A DNA stretch of 13,835 nucleotides from Candidatus Sabulitectum sp. Its GTDB lineage: Bacteria > Fermentibacterota > Fermentibacteria > Fermentibacterales > JCC-6. Shown piece by piece: positions 1 through 6,374 of the stretch. The notes beneath the pieces are model-generated. The model saw nothing but the letters and a program-made list of their open reading frames with translations. It was not told the origin of the DNA and did not search any database. A program made the position numbers and the translations under genes. The DNA lies in contig JAOZRM010000049.1 of assembly GCA_029940175.1 (NCBI GenBank), positions 3,192 through 17,026 of the forward strand. The letters run 5' to 3'. The stretch's first letter is position 1, and each line of letters begins with the position of its first letter.

Positions 1-177
1 TGGATTAATGACTACCCCTTTGAGGTTCAATTGCCTGAAGGTTGTTTAATTGAAGGAGTTGTTCTTTCAGATCAGGTAAAGAGCCTTGACTGGCGAGCCC
101 GGCAAGTCGAACTAATAGAAAACACACCCGATTCATTTGTCAGTGCTGTTCTTGGCAAGCTTAGAACACTGCTGTAG
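1..177 (+). CDS. MazF-type mRNA interferase toxin, C-terminal part (5' end outside window)
   Basis: Frame 1 is open from the window edge to a TAG at 175-177, giving 58 residues that start WINDYPFEV and end LGKLRTLL. The block GVVLSDQVKSLDWRAR is the hallmark of classical (E. coli MazF/ChpB-like) ribosome-independent mRNA endoribonucleases: a PFEV strand, a DQ(V/I)(K/R)SLDWRAR segment and a closing helix ending in KL..LL. About half of a typical 110-residue toxin is visible. The N-terminal RGD/RPA(V/L)V segment and any upstream antitoxin lie outside the window. It converges on the next toxin gene with a 30-bp gap. The sequence differs clearly from the other two MazF-like proteins here, so it is not a recent copy. 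The family call is firm; whether the gene is complete upstream cannot be seen. Confidence 0.87.
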   Translation, partial: WINDYPFEVQLPEGCLIEGVVLSDQVKSLDWRARQVELIENTPDSFVSAVLGKLRTLL

Positions 178-207
178 AGAGCACAACAGTAACTCGACCT
201 GAATTGA

Positions 208-546
208 TCAACGAAATTCTAATATGGAAGATATTGCCTTGCAGACCGCTTCAATCTCATCTGCGCTGACTGTTTCTATTCTGGAATGAAACCTGTGTTT
301 TGCCACAGCTCGTATCTGATCAATAATGGCAACTGCAGATTTATTCTGACAAGTCACGGGCAAGGTAATTGGAGGATGAGCTTGTGCAGCAGTTGACAGG
401 GGAACAACCACAACAGTTTTTCTTAATCTGTTAAGAGTATTACTTGTAAGAACTAAGCAAGGGCGCGTCTTCTTAATCTCGGAACCCTGGGTTGGGTCAA
501 GGCAAACCCACCATAAATCACCACGCTTGATGGCAAGGTGTTTCAT
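208..546 (-). CDS. MazF/PemK-family toxin (endoribonuclease), intact
   Basis: This 112-residue protein has the usual length of the family. The N-terminus carries KRGDLWWVCLDPTQGSEIKK followed by TRPCLVLT, the conserved RGD(L/I)WW and (K/S)RP strands of the MazF/PemK fold. VVVVPLST is the next strand, and SAVAIIDQIRAVAKHR is the segment next to the RNA-binding face. Known family members cleave mRNA at short sequences and are neutralised by a cognate antitoxin. The ATG overlaps the antitoxin stop in an ATGA (543-546), so the pair should be translationally coupled with the antitoxin first, as usual for such operons. A short G-rich stretch (GGGG) just before the ATG could serve as a ribosome site. 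No lesion is visible, so this module is probably functional; RNA target specificity cannot be read from the sequence. Confidence 0.9.
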   Translation of the reverse strand: MKHLAIKRGDLWWVCLDPTQGSEIKKTRPCLVLTSNTLNRLRKTVVVVPLSTAAQAHPPITLPVTCQNKSAVAIIDQIRAVAKHRFHSRIETVSADEIEAVCKAISSILEFR

Positions 547-761
547 TCCCCGATCTCATCATCAAATCCCTGCCACTCATCTATATCATTCTGCAAAGCA
601 GTGTCTCGATTAGCAGCCATGCAAGCAGATGCTAAGAAATCTTCACGCTGAGCCAATTCGCGCTCAAGCAGTGAAGTAATCAGACGAGATCTCTGACGAG
701 CAGGAACCGCAGCTTGAAATCTGCGAGCAATCGGATCAGGTATAGATATCGTTATTCTCAT
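543..761 (-). CDS. Ribbon-helix-helix antitoxin partner of the MazF-like toxin
   Basis: This is a 72-residue protein. The start MRITISIPDPIARRFQ is a typical RHH DNA-binding beta strand and first helix, and residues 18-38 (roughly AVPARQRSRLITSLLERELAQ) form the second helix. The acidic C-terminus (NDIDEWQGFDDEIGE) fits the unstructured tail that occupies the toxin's substrate groove in MazE-like antitoxins. By family analogy it would neutralise the downstream toxin and repress its own operon by binding the inverted repeat at its start. It overlaps the toxin by 4 bases. The ATG is set by the RHH strand beginning at residue 1. No Shine-Dalgarno site is seen, and the predicted promoter ends about 7 bases upstream, which suggests a leaderless transcript. 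Confidence 0.85.
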   Translation of the reverse strand: MRITISIPDPIARRFQAAVPARQRSRLITSLLERELAQREDFLASACMAANRDTALQNDIDEWQGFDDEIGE

Positions 762-773
762 AATGCGTATTAT
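760..773. promoter_or_regulatory. Inverted repeat over the -10/start of the intact antitoxin operon (candidate operator)
   Basis: ATAAT (760-764) and ATTAT (769-773) form a perfect 5-bp inverted repeat around GCGT. It covers the -10 hexamer and the antitoxin start codon. RHH antitoxins commonly autorepress by binding such short palindromes at the promoter, so this is a plausible operator. No binding data can be inferred. Confidence 0.45.
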
Positions 774-797
774 GCTTTACGACTTACTACTTGTCAA
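769..797 (-). promoter_or_regulatory. Sigma70-like promoter of the intact antitoxin-toxin operon
   Basis: On the minus strand, TTGACA (complement of 792-797) is followed after exactly 17 bases by CATAAT (complement of 769-774). This is a consensus -35 and a five-of-six -10. The ATG at 761 lies about 7 bases beyond the -10, where transcription would begin, so the mRNA should have almost no leader. Confidence 0.7.
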
Positions 798-805
798 GTT
801 GTCTA

Positions 806-834
806 TTGAGAACTCATTAATCTACACATACACT
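806..834 (+). promoter_or_regulatory. Sigma70-like promoter of the decayed antitoxin-toxin module
   Basis: TTGAGA (806-811) is followed by a 17-bp spacer and TACACT (829-834). Transcription would start near 841. A GGAG at 850-853, 9 bases before the ATG at 863, serves as ribosome site. The promoter looks intact although both genes downstream are broken. Confidence 0.55.
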
Positions 835-843
835 ACACGTGTA
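834..843. promoter_or_regulatory. Palindrome TACACGTGTA (candidate antitoxin operator)
   Basis: This perfect 10-bp palindrome begins at the last base of the -10 hexamer and spans the expected transcription start of the decayed module. Its position fits an RHH-antitoxin autoregulatory operator. The assignment comes from position and symmetry only. Confidence 0.45.
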
Positions 844-862
844 AGGATTGGAGATGTTCACA

Positions 863-1092
863 ATGAGAAAGAAACTTACGTTAACTATCAATGAAGAAGT
901 TTACTACGGCCTTCAAGAAATTATCGGGCGTGGTAAACTAGTCGGTTCGTTGAAGATCTTGTAAGGTCACATGTAGTTGACCGTGACCTTCATAGTGCTT
1001 ATAAAAACATGGCTGCCTGTGAATTGCGAGAATCTGAAGCGCTCGAGTGGGCAGAAGCAACCTGTAAAGATGTTAATAATGAAGAGGGGTGA
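863..1092 (+). pseudogene. RHH/MazE-like antitoxin broken by a one-base deletion
   Basis: Reading from ATG 863 gives MRKKLTLTINEEVYYGLQEI and then IGRGK, a typical antitoxin N-terminus. It then runs to TAA at 962-964 after 33 residues. Restoring one base near 938-940 (GGT AAA CT? AGT CGG) recovers the expected continuation in the other frame: SRFVEDLVRSHVVDRDL, an ALEWAEA helix and an acidic end, stopping at TGA 1090-1092. The repaired product would be about 76 residues, the usual size for antitoxins that precede this type of PemK/MazF toxin. Promoter, ribosome site and the 14-bp overlap with the toxin are all preserved. The truncated peptide lacks the toxin-binding C-terminus. A sequencing or assembly error is the main alternative, but the toxin also carries a separate lesion, which favours true decay. 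Confidence 0.8.
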
Positions 1093-1399
1093 AATCTGGT
1101 AGGTCAATTTTTCACCATCGATTGGAGGAGAGATCAGGAAAAGCAGACCTGCCATCATTGTAAGCAACAATGCTGCTAACCAGTTTCTTAACAGAGTGCA
1201 GGTAATTCCACTGTCCAGTTCAACAGCAAAATTGTACCCGTCTGAAGCCTATATAACTTTTAACGGAATGCAATCAAAGGCAATGGCTGATCAGCTCACT
1301 ACAGTTAGTAAGAAAATGATTACAAACCAAGCTGGTCAAATTTCTCATGATGAAATGTTTCTAGTGGGAAAGGCTATATCAACGCAACTGGATCTTTAG
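1079..1399 (+). pseudogene. PemK/MazF-like toxin interrupted by an amber codon at position 8
   Basis: ATG 1079 lies inside the antitoxin end (14-bp overlap) and gives MKRGEIW, then TAG at 1100-1102, then VNFSPSIGGEIRKSRPAIIV. Family members have a hydrophobic residue, often Trp, at this position (RGEIWWV or RGEIWLV), so the TAG is probably a G-to-A change from TGG. After the stop the frame stays open to TAG 1397-1399 and contains QVIPLSSST, KAMADQLTTVSKKM and a final GKAISTQLDL helix, about 106 residues in total with no further damage. The only late in-frame start is a GTG at 1196, after the essential N-terminal strands, so an active toxin is unlikely without amber suppression. The module thus has an inactivated toxin next to an inactivated antitoxin. 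Confidence 0.85.
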
Positions 1400-1452
1400 C
1401 TGTGTCTGAAATGGCTTTTGAATTCTCTATTCCAATTCCCCCAGGTTGATAG

Positions 1453-1920
1453 CTACAACTTCATTTCCTCTGCAAAATCAGAAATAGCTTGATTCTCCAG
1501 CTCTGAATAACTGGTTTTAGTTTTCTTGATCACTCTTGTGATGAGTCTTTCAAAGGGGTTCATTTTCTCCCAGTATATCTCCGAGCCAAACATCTTCTTT
1601 GAGGCTGCATGCCGGTGAAGTTCTTTTCCAAAGAGTTTTAAGTAATAAGTTCCTTTGGCGTTGCCTGAACAGATGAAAAGACCGAGATTCTTTGTAAGCA
1701 ATTCTTCTTTGCCGGCTTTACAGAAAGCTGTCATCTCTTTCTGAATTTTCTCCATGTAAACAGATGCGCCAAGAACAACAGTGTCGTATGGAGTTAAAGA
1801 GAACTCAGGCTGTTCCGCAAGATTAACTGTTACTGTTTCCCGGGTTGCCTTTTCTTTCAGGATACCGGCGCATTTTTCAGCTGTACCATACTTTGTGGTA
1901 AAAAGAATAACCGTACTCAT
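1453..1920 (-). CDS. Flavodoxin-domain protein, HemG-like
   Basis: This is a 155-residue soluble protein. The N-terminus MSTVILFTTKYGTAEKCA holds the flavodoxin phosphate-binding loop T-x-x-x-G-x-A for FMN. VVLGASVYMEKIQKEM and LGLFICSGNAKG match the 50s and 90s loops that flank the isoalloxazine ring. Length and layout resemble HemG-type menaquinone-dependent protoporphyrinogen oxidases and related flavodoxins that lack the long-chain insertion. Catalytic identity cannot be settled: no other haem-synthesis gene is in view, so a general FMN electron carrier is equally possible. The start is supported by AGGAG shortly before ATG 1920, overlapping the TAA of the upstream glycosyltransferase. 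Only 10 bases separate the two genes, so they probably share a transcript. The downstream neighbour is convergent (the decayed toxin). Confidence 0.8.
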   Translation of the reverse strand: MSTVILFTTKYGTAEKCAGILKEKATRETVTVNLAEQPEFSLTPYDTVVLGASVYMEKIQKEMTAFCKAGKEELLTKNLGLFICSGNAKGTYYLKLFGKELHRHAASKKMFGSEIYWEKMNPFERLITRVIKKTKTSYSELENQAISDFAEEMKL

Positions 1921-1930
1921 GGCAGCTCCT

Positions 1931-3559
1931 TTAACGATGTGGACCTATTGCACGGTAGTTATCCGGCGGCAGTGAATCCACAGCCATGTACCCCTCTGGT
2001 ACTGAGCCAGTAAATTCATAGATGATTGTGTTACCTGACTGCGTTCTCCAAACCTCTGTGATGAATGGTGGAGGGTTAACTAAATCCCAGGAAGAACCAT
2101 CAGGAGATCTTCGCCAGCAGCGGGAAAGCCACGGCCTGAGGGTGGGCAGATCTCTGTCTACAACCATATACTGCACATTGTGATCCTCAAGATAGGGCCA
2201 GAGAAGCATTTCGTAATCGTTGGGCCAGGCCAGGGTGGGCTTACGGTAGACCCAGTGAAACAACTCCACATTGGGATAGGTACAGACCCAGGCAGAGTCA
2301 GAGGCGTTCTCCCTTATCCAAACTGCTGCCTCTCTGGCTTCAATTGCTCTCGCTCTGCTGTCTGTCTGCATTACCTTGATGAACGGAGCAGCAAGGATAA
2401 GAATACACATCAGCGCTATCCAGTACAGAAGGAATCTTCCCTTCGGCCTTTGAATTGATTCCTTGAACCCCACAACTCCCATCCCCACAACGGCTGGTAC
2501 GGCTATTGTAAGATACCTGCCAGAATGCTGATGAAGAATAAGCGCTGCAAGCACAGGACCGATAGTCAGCAGTGGTAGAAGCATTTTCCGTCTGGTCTTC
2601 AGGGAAAGAAGAGCGATCATTCCAGGCACCATGAAGATCACCAGAGTCGGCTGACCGAATATCTCTCCTCTGTGGGTATTGCCAAGAGTAAATGGTTCAG
2701 TGACCCGCAAGACACCTGCACCAAGATACTTCGCAACTGCAACCGGTCCTTGATTGCTCAACATGTCTGAAGGGGATGGTGCTGTTTCCCGCACACTCCA
2801 GGCAGACCAGTGATTCTCGTTAAGGAGAAACTGACCGTTCTGACTGTGAGTGGGGCTTCCGAATTCATTGATATTCCGTATAAGCCACGGTGATACAATG
2901 ATCAAAGCAGTCACTCCGCAGAGAATAGCTTTCATCCATTTTTGTTTGCCGCCCTTGATGATTATCCACAAACCTATTGCAGGAACCATGAGTACACCCT
3001 GGGTTCTTGTCAGGTAGAGAACACCGGACATACCCCCAAGCAATACTGCTCTCTTCCAGGATATTTCTTTTTTGTCTGCTGTGATCAGAATCAGATAAAA
3101 AAGAGCAAGGTAAAGCATCAAACTGTCTGGCTGGGTAGAGAACCAGACAAATGGCGGGTCAACTGCAAGGTAGCCCAGCACCACAAGAGCAGCCTCTCTG
3201 CCGAATTGCTTCTTTGCCCAGTAAGCACAGAAAAACATAGCGAGAAGCCCGTGAAGCAGCACAACAAATTGAGCCTGTACCATTCCAATTCCTGCAATAC
3301 GAAACACAGGCATAAGCGTAAGTGCCATTGCAGGCTGCCTGTTTGCTTCCGGTCTCAGAAACTCTTCTGATTGATCATAAAGTGTCCACTTCACGAAAGT
3401 GGTAAATCCCAGTCCCCTGTTTATGTTATCTGCAATAAGCATGTGAGAAGCCACACCGTCGCCTGCAGGGATAGGATTGCGAAGTATCACCCACCCTCTG
3501 ACAAGGCCACCGGCAAGCAGAATCAGGATCGCGGCAAGAAGAAAAGATTTTTTGCTCAT
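1931..3559 (-). CDS. GT39/ArnT-like polytopic membrane glycosyltransferase
   Basis: This 542-residue protein has a short basic N-terminus (MSKKS), a first hydrophobic helix, and then a luminal/periplasmic loop with AGDGVASHMLIADNINRG. The acidic residue there matches the catalytic aspartate region of GT-C enzymes (GT39/GT83), which move a sugar from a polyprenyl-phosphate donor. RQPAMALTLMPVFRIAG matches the conserved R-x-P segment after the first loop. Roughly ten more hydrophobic segments follow up to about residue 400 (for example FVVLLHGLLAMFFCAYW and KGRFLLYWIALMCILIL). A soluble C-terminal domain of about 130 residues completes it (VWIRENASDSAWVCTYPN onward). By family it would glycosylate protein, lipid or envelope polymer at the membrane; donor and acceptor are unknown. 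It is followed closely by the flavodoxin and diverges from exonuclease III. No convincing Shine-Dalgarno site precedes ATG 3559, but residue 1 fits the basic n-region of helix 1. Confidence 0.85.
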   Translation of the reverse strand: MSKKSFLLAAILILLAGGLVRGWVILRNPIPAGDGVASHMLIADNINRGLGFTTFVKWTLYDQSEEFLRPEANRQPAMALTLMPVFRIAGIGMVQAQFVVLLHGLLAMFFCAYWAKKQFGREAALVVLGYLAVDPPFVWFSTQPDSLMLYLALFYLILITADKKEISWKRAVLLGGMSGVLYLTRTQGVLMVPAIGLWIIIKGGKQKWMKAILCGVTALIIVSPWLIRNINEFGSPTHSQNGQFLLNENHWSAWSVRETAPSPSDMLSNQGPVAVAKYLGAGVLRVTEPFTLGNTHRGEIFGQPTLVIFMVPGMIALLSLKTRRKMLLPLLTIGPVLAALILHQHSGRYLTIAVPAVVGMGVVGFKESIQRPKGRFLLYWIALMCILILAAPFIKVMQTDSRARAIEAREAAVWIRENASDSAWVCTYPNVELFHWVYRKPTLAWPNDYEMLLWPYLEDHNVQYMVVDRDLPTLRPWLSRCWRRSPDGSSWDLVNPPPFITEVWRTQSGNTIIYEFTGSVPEGYMAVDSLPPDNYRAIGPHR

Positions 3560-3566
3560 GTCTGGT

Positions 3567-3595
3567 AATTTACTTCATGCAGCTCGTTCAGGCAA
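3567..3595 (-). promoter_or_regulatory. Possible promoter of the glycosyltransferase-flavodoxin pair
   Basis: On the minus strand TTGCCT (complement of 3590-3595), a 17-bp spacer and TAAATT (complement of 3567-3572) precede ATG 3559 by 7 bases. If used, the message would be leaderless, which would fit the missing Shine-Dalgarno site. Both hexamers are imperfect, so confidence is low. Confidence 0.35.
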
Positions 3596-3634
3596 AGCCT
3601 TGACTTGATGCACCGGTTGACGGTAGAAAATGAT

Positions 3635-3640
3635 AGGAGG
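3635..3640 (+). promoter_or_regulatory. Shine-Dalgarno site AGGAGG that decides the GTG start of exonuclease III
   Basis: A perfect AGGAGG lies 6 bases before GTG 3647. The frame is open upstream to 3605, but those 14 codons are not family-like and the earlier start codons lack a ribosome site, so GTG is the start. Confidence 0.8.
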
Positions 3641-3646
3641 TTTGAT

Positions 3647-4417
3647 GTGAAACTGAAAGTTGCCACCTGGAATGTGAATTCCGTAAGAGCAAGAATGCCG
3701 GTAATTACTACATGGCTCGAAAAGAAAAACCCGGACATTCTATGCATGCAGGAATTGAAAGCAACCGACGAACAATTTCCAGCCGAGGAATTCAGCGAAC
3801 TGGGATATCGATCTGCTGTGAATGGACAGGTACGATGGAATGGAGTTGCCATAATTTCCAGATCACCTCTCTCCGATATCCAGACTGACCTGTCCGGCTT
3901 TCTTCCAGAACAGAGCAGAATGATCTCTGCAACAATAGCCGGTATCAGGCTTATCAATGTGTATGTACCTAATGGCGGTGATGTTGATCATCCAAAATTC
4001 CAGGAGAAACTCCGTTATTTCGAGATTTTGCGGGAATACGCCTTGAATTCTGCTGATCCTACTGTAATTCTGGGGGATTTCAATGTTGCTCCCTGTTCAA
4101 TAGACACACATTCCCCCATAGAGCAGGAAGGCACTATATGCTACCATCCTCTGGAGAGAGAACAGATCAAACTGTTCGCAAAAGCTGGATTCAGCGATGT
4201 TTTCAGAAAATTTCAACCGGAAGATCAAGCATACAGCTGGTGGGACTACCGGGCTGCTTCTTTCAGACGAAATAGAGGCATGAGACTCGATCTAGTTCTG
4301 GCAAACAGCTCTGCGGGTGAAATGATAACAGATTGTCTGATCGACAGAGAGCCAAGAAGCTGGTTGAAACCCTCAGATCATACACCGGTAATATTTGATA
4401 TTGAGATCGCGGAATAG
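3647..4417 (+). CDS. xth: Exodeoxyribonuclease III (AP endonuclease, EEP family)
   Basis: This 256-residue protein matches the usual ExoIII length of about 255-270. Starting at GTG 3647 (MKLKVATWNVNSVRAR) it shows the full Mg2+-dependent endonuclease/exonuclease/phosphatase set: Asn in WNVNSVRAR, Glu in CMQELK, Tyr in INVYVPNG, the Asp-x-Asn of LGDFNVAP, Asp in RLDLVLA and the terminal SDHTPV histidine. By family it cuts the backbone 5' of abasic sites in base-excision repair and degrades DNA 3'-5' in the cytosol. SWWDYRAASFRRNRGMRLD is the conserved DNA-contacting region. It diverges from the glycosyltransferase and is followed on the same strand, 55 bp later, by the HEWGV-family genes, which it could partly share transcription with, although no functional tie is apparent. 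Confidence 0.95.
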   Translation: MKLKVATWNVNSVRARMPVITTWLEKKNPDILCMQELKATDEQFPAEEFSELGYRSAVNGQVRWNGVAIISRSPLSDIQTDLSGFLPEQSRMISATIAGIRLINVYVPNGGDVDHPKFQEKLRYFEILREYALNSADPTVILGDFNVAPCSIDTHSPIEQEGTICYHPLEREQIKLFAKAGFSDVFRKFQPEDQAYSWWDYRAASFRRNRGMRLDLVLANSSAGEMITDCLIDREPRSWLKPSDHTPVIFDIEIAE

Positions 4418-4472
4418 AAATTACTTTGTGGTTGTATAAGAATTAATGGATTGATAACCGAAAGGAAGAAGA

Positions 4473-5408
4473 ATGAAAAATGTATTGTTCGCGTTACTTA
4501 TACTGGCTGCACTTGCCTGCAGTGACACCGATATTGAGAATACTGAGCGTGAACTTGCTCACATTCAGGTACACGAATGGGGAGTTCTTACCTGGAGTAA
4601 CAGTACAGCTGTGCTCGCCTCTGTTCCGGGCACTCCTGCTCCGGAATCTGACATTCCCGGACTACCTTCAAATCACGGGGAAATGCTTCTCCGGGCTCCT
4701 GTACTCTACTTCCATGGGCCGGCATTCTCTGGAACGGTAACTGTAAAAACAAACAATGGATCTATTTTTGACATCTATCCTTCAGTAGCTGATGCTGATA
4801 AAGATCACAACCATGTCACCTGGGAAGTAGACCTCAATTATGCAGATATAGAGGAATACCCTAACTTTCACGGAATGGCTCCCGGAGAATGGAACTACGA
4901 TCTCTGGCGTGACGTTTACGCTCTTAGTGTAAGCCGGGATGACGGGTGGAACGACAAGTTCCTCTATTACGAAACTGCTCCTGCAACAACAGACTTCCTC
5001 CCTTACAGACCCGGTATGGAATCTCTCTGTGACGAATACATGAGTGTAAAAGCTCTTGTTATTAGAAGACTTAATGATGGCATCTATTACTCCCATTGTA
5101 CGCTGAGAGATGTTGTTTACGGTGGTGACATAGACTACGTTGATCTATCTTCGGACGATATACTGGGTGTACTCTATCACTGGTCTATAGATGTAATCAA
5201 TTTTGATGAAGTTGATGCTCTGTGGAACACATGGTCCTCCTGGATTCTTAGAGAATATGTCTATGATCCGGGATATGAGGATGGTCTTGTTCTGTACATG
5301 ATCCCAGAAGAATTAACTGAAAACCTCAGTACCATTTCTGTTATTCCTGAAGGCTCTGCTTACCCGGTGGACATTTCCCGTTACCTGCTCGTAGCAATGC
5401 CTTTGTAA
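4473..5408 (+). CDS. Exported HEWGV-family protein 1, possible lipoprotein, function unknown
   Basis: This is a 311-residue protein. MKNVLFALLILAALAC is a signal sequence with a Lys at position 3 and a Cys at 16 in a loose lipobox (A-L-A-C), so it may be lipid-anchored. The mature part begins with IQVHEWGVLTWS, then LLRAPVLYFHG (about 73-83), TVTVKT, IYPSVADAD, a VTWEVDL strand, LWRDVYALSV, KFLYYETAP, VDALWNTWSSW, and the closing MIPEELTENLSTISVIP followed by ISRYLLVA. The same motifs in the same order occur in the two genes that follow, so the three are diverged paralogues. From memory, larger proteins with N-terminal HEWGTFTS and a (T/A)PVIYFY strand exist in planctomycetes and myxobacteria without assigned function; these look like short relatives. 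No catalytic residues can be named. Start supported by AAGGA 8 bases before ATG 4473. Confidence 0.75.
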   Translation: MKNVLFALLILAALACSDTDIENTERELAHIQVHEWGVLTWSNSTAVLASVPGTPAPESDIPGLPSNHGEMLLRAPVLYFHGPAFSGTVTVKTNNGSIFDIYPSVADADKDHNHVTWEVDLNYADIEEYPNFHGMAPGEWNYDLWRDVYALSVSRDDGWNDKFLYYETAPATTDFLPYRPGMESLCDEYMSVKALVIRRLNDGIYYSHCTLRDVVYGGDIDYVDLSSDDILGVLYHWSIDVINFDEVDALWNTWSSWILREYVYDPGYEDGLVLYMIPEELTENLSTISVIPEGSAYPVDISRYLLVAMPL

Positions 5409-5419
5409 AGGAGGAGACA

Positions 5420-6373
5420 ATGCTTCCGCTTCTATTTCCCTTCATAGCAGATACTGTAATAGCTCCACTACCGGATTACACTGATCTTTTCGTTAACGAA
5501 TGGGGTGTAGTTGTGTTCACTTCTGAAGGAACGACAATTGCAGGCGCTCCAGACGAAAATGGTAATGTGCGATTCGGGAGACAGGTCTTCGGAGAACTTC
5601 TTGTAGACGCTCCTGTTATCTGGATTCACGGTGCATTCTTTGAAGACGCAACGCTTACAGTAAAATCACTTCAAGGATATCTTACAACTCTTTTCCCCGA
5701 GCCGGATGCCACACTGGGTAACGAGAGACCATTAGTTGCCTCGTGGAACATTTCTGCTCCACCTCCTCTCCCCAGAAGAGAAAGACCCGAACTGGTAATT
5801 CCACCTGATACTCCTTTTGGCTGGGCCATGGGATTCTGGAGAGATGTACCCAGCCTTGATCTGTTCTCTGCAGGCACCGGTGAGTACATGTCCAACTTTC
5901 TTTACTACGAGGCGGGAATTCCGTACTGGGAACTGCCGGATGCCATCTATGAAGCCAAAATTCTTGCTGGATATTATGCTCCTGACGGCCTTCTGATAAC
6001 AGCTGGCCATGATCCCCGGGTAGAACGGATTCAATTGATTCCCCTGCCTGACGGATCCGGTACACCAACCGGCATGACTGATCCGCTCTCTGATGACGAT
6101 ATCTCTGCGATAATCTGCGACTGGGCAGGCGGCAATCTGAAATCTGAGGAGATCACAGCCCTCTGGCAGACATGGAAGCCATTCTTCCAAACCCTGAGCA
6201 TAGATGACGAGTATGCATTGGACAGGATAGGAAGCGATGAACAGTGGATACTCTTCCCCCTGCCATGGGATGTGGTGGAAGAGATCAGCACAATTCACCT
6301 GGAAGTGCATGATACTATTGACAGAAACATCACATACAACAGGCTTTTCCTTGGTCTGGTAAGGGTGTACTGA
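5420..6373 (+). CDS. HEWGV-family protein 2 (NEWGV variant), probably exported, function unknown
   Basis: This 317-residue paralogue of the genes on either side keeps the motif order: FVNEWGVVVFTS (Asn replaces the His of its neighbours), LLVDAPVIWIHG, LTVKSLQG, LFPEPDA, FWRDVPSLDL, NFLYYEAGIPYWELP, ITALWQTWKPF, and the end segment VVEEISTIHLEV. A proline-rich insert (around SAPPPLPRRERPELVIPP) before the FWR motif is absent from the others. The N-terminus MLPLLFPFIADTVIA is hydrophobic but has no basic residue, so it is a weak Sec signal and export is inferred mainly from its siblings. Start chosen from GGAGGA about 5 bases before ATG 5420; only 11 bp separate it from the previous stop. It lies mid-operon with a third copy after it. 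Function unknown. Confidence 0.72.
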   Translation: MLPLLFPFIADTVIAPLPDYTDLFVNEWGVVVFTSEGTTIAGAPDENGNVRFGRQVFGELLVDAPVIWIHGAFFEDATLTVKSLQGYLTTLFPEPDATLGNERPLVASWNISAPPPLPRRERPELVIPPDTPFGWAMGFWRDVPSLDLFSAGTGEYMSNFLYYEAGIPYWELPDAIYEAKILAGYYAPDGLLITAGHDPRVERIQLIPLPDGSGTPTGMTDPLSDDDISAIICDWAGGNLKSEEITALWQTWKPFFQTLSIDDEYALDRIGSDEQWILFPLPWDVVEEISTIHLEVHDTIDRNITYNRLFLGLVRVY

Positions 6374-6374
6374 T

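Noticed and set aside
932..964. Programmed ribosomal frameshift in the antitoxin at 863
   Set aside because: No slippery heptamer or following structure is evident at the GGT AAA CTA AGT-like junction, the needed shift lies in the middle of a conserved helix, and the toxin next to it is also broken. Decay is simpler.
1100..1102. TAG read as an amino acid in the toxin
   Set aside because: TAG ends several intact genes here (175-177, 1453-1455, 8985-8993, 12706-12708), so general TAG recoding is not supported.
967..1170. 67-codon minus-strand frame over the decayed module
   Set aside because: The plus strand carries recognisable antitoxin and toxin remnants across the same bases.
2942..3370. 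142-codon plus-strand frame inside the glycosyltransferase gene
   Set aside because: It is Cys/His-rich composition typical of the antisense of hydrophobic codons, with no start signal.
5732..6310. 192-codon open frame on the minus strand within HEWGV gene 2
   Set aside because: It has no family-like motifs or ribosome site and is opposite a gene with clear paralogues on both sides; it is a shadow frame.
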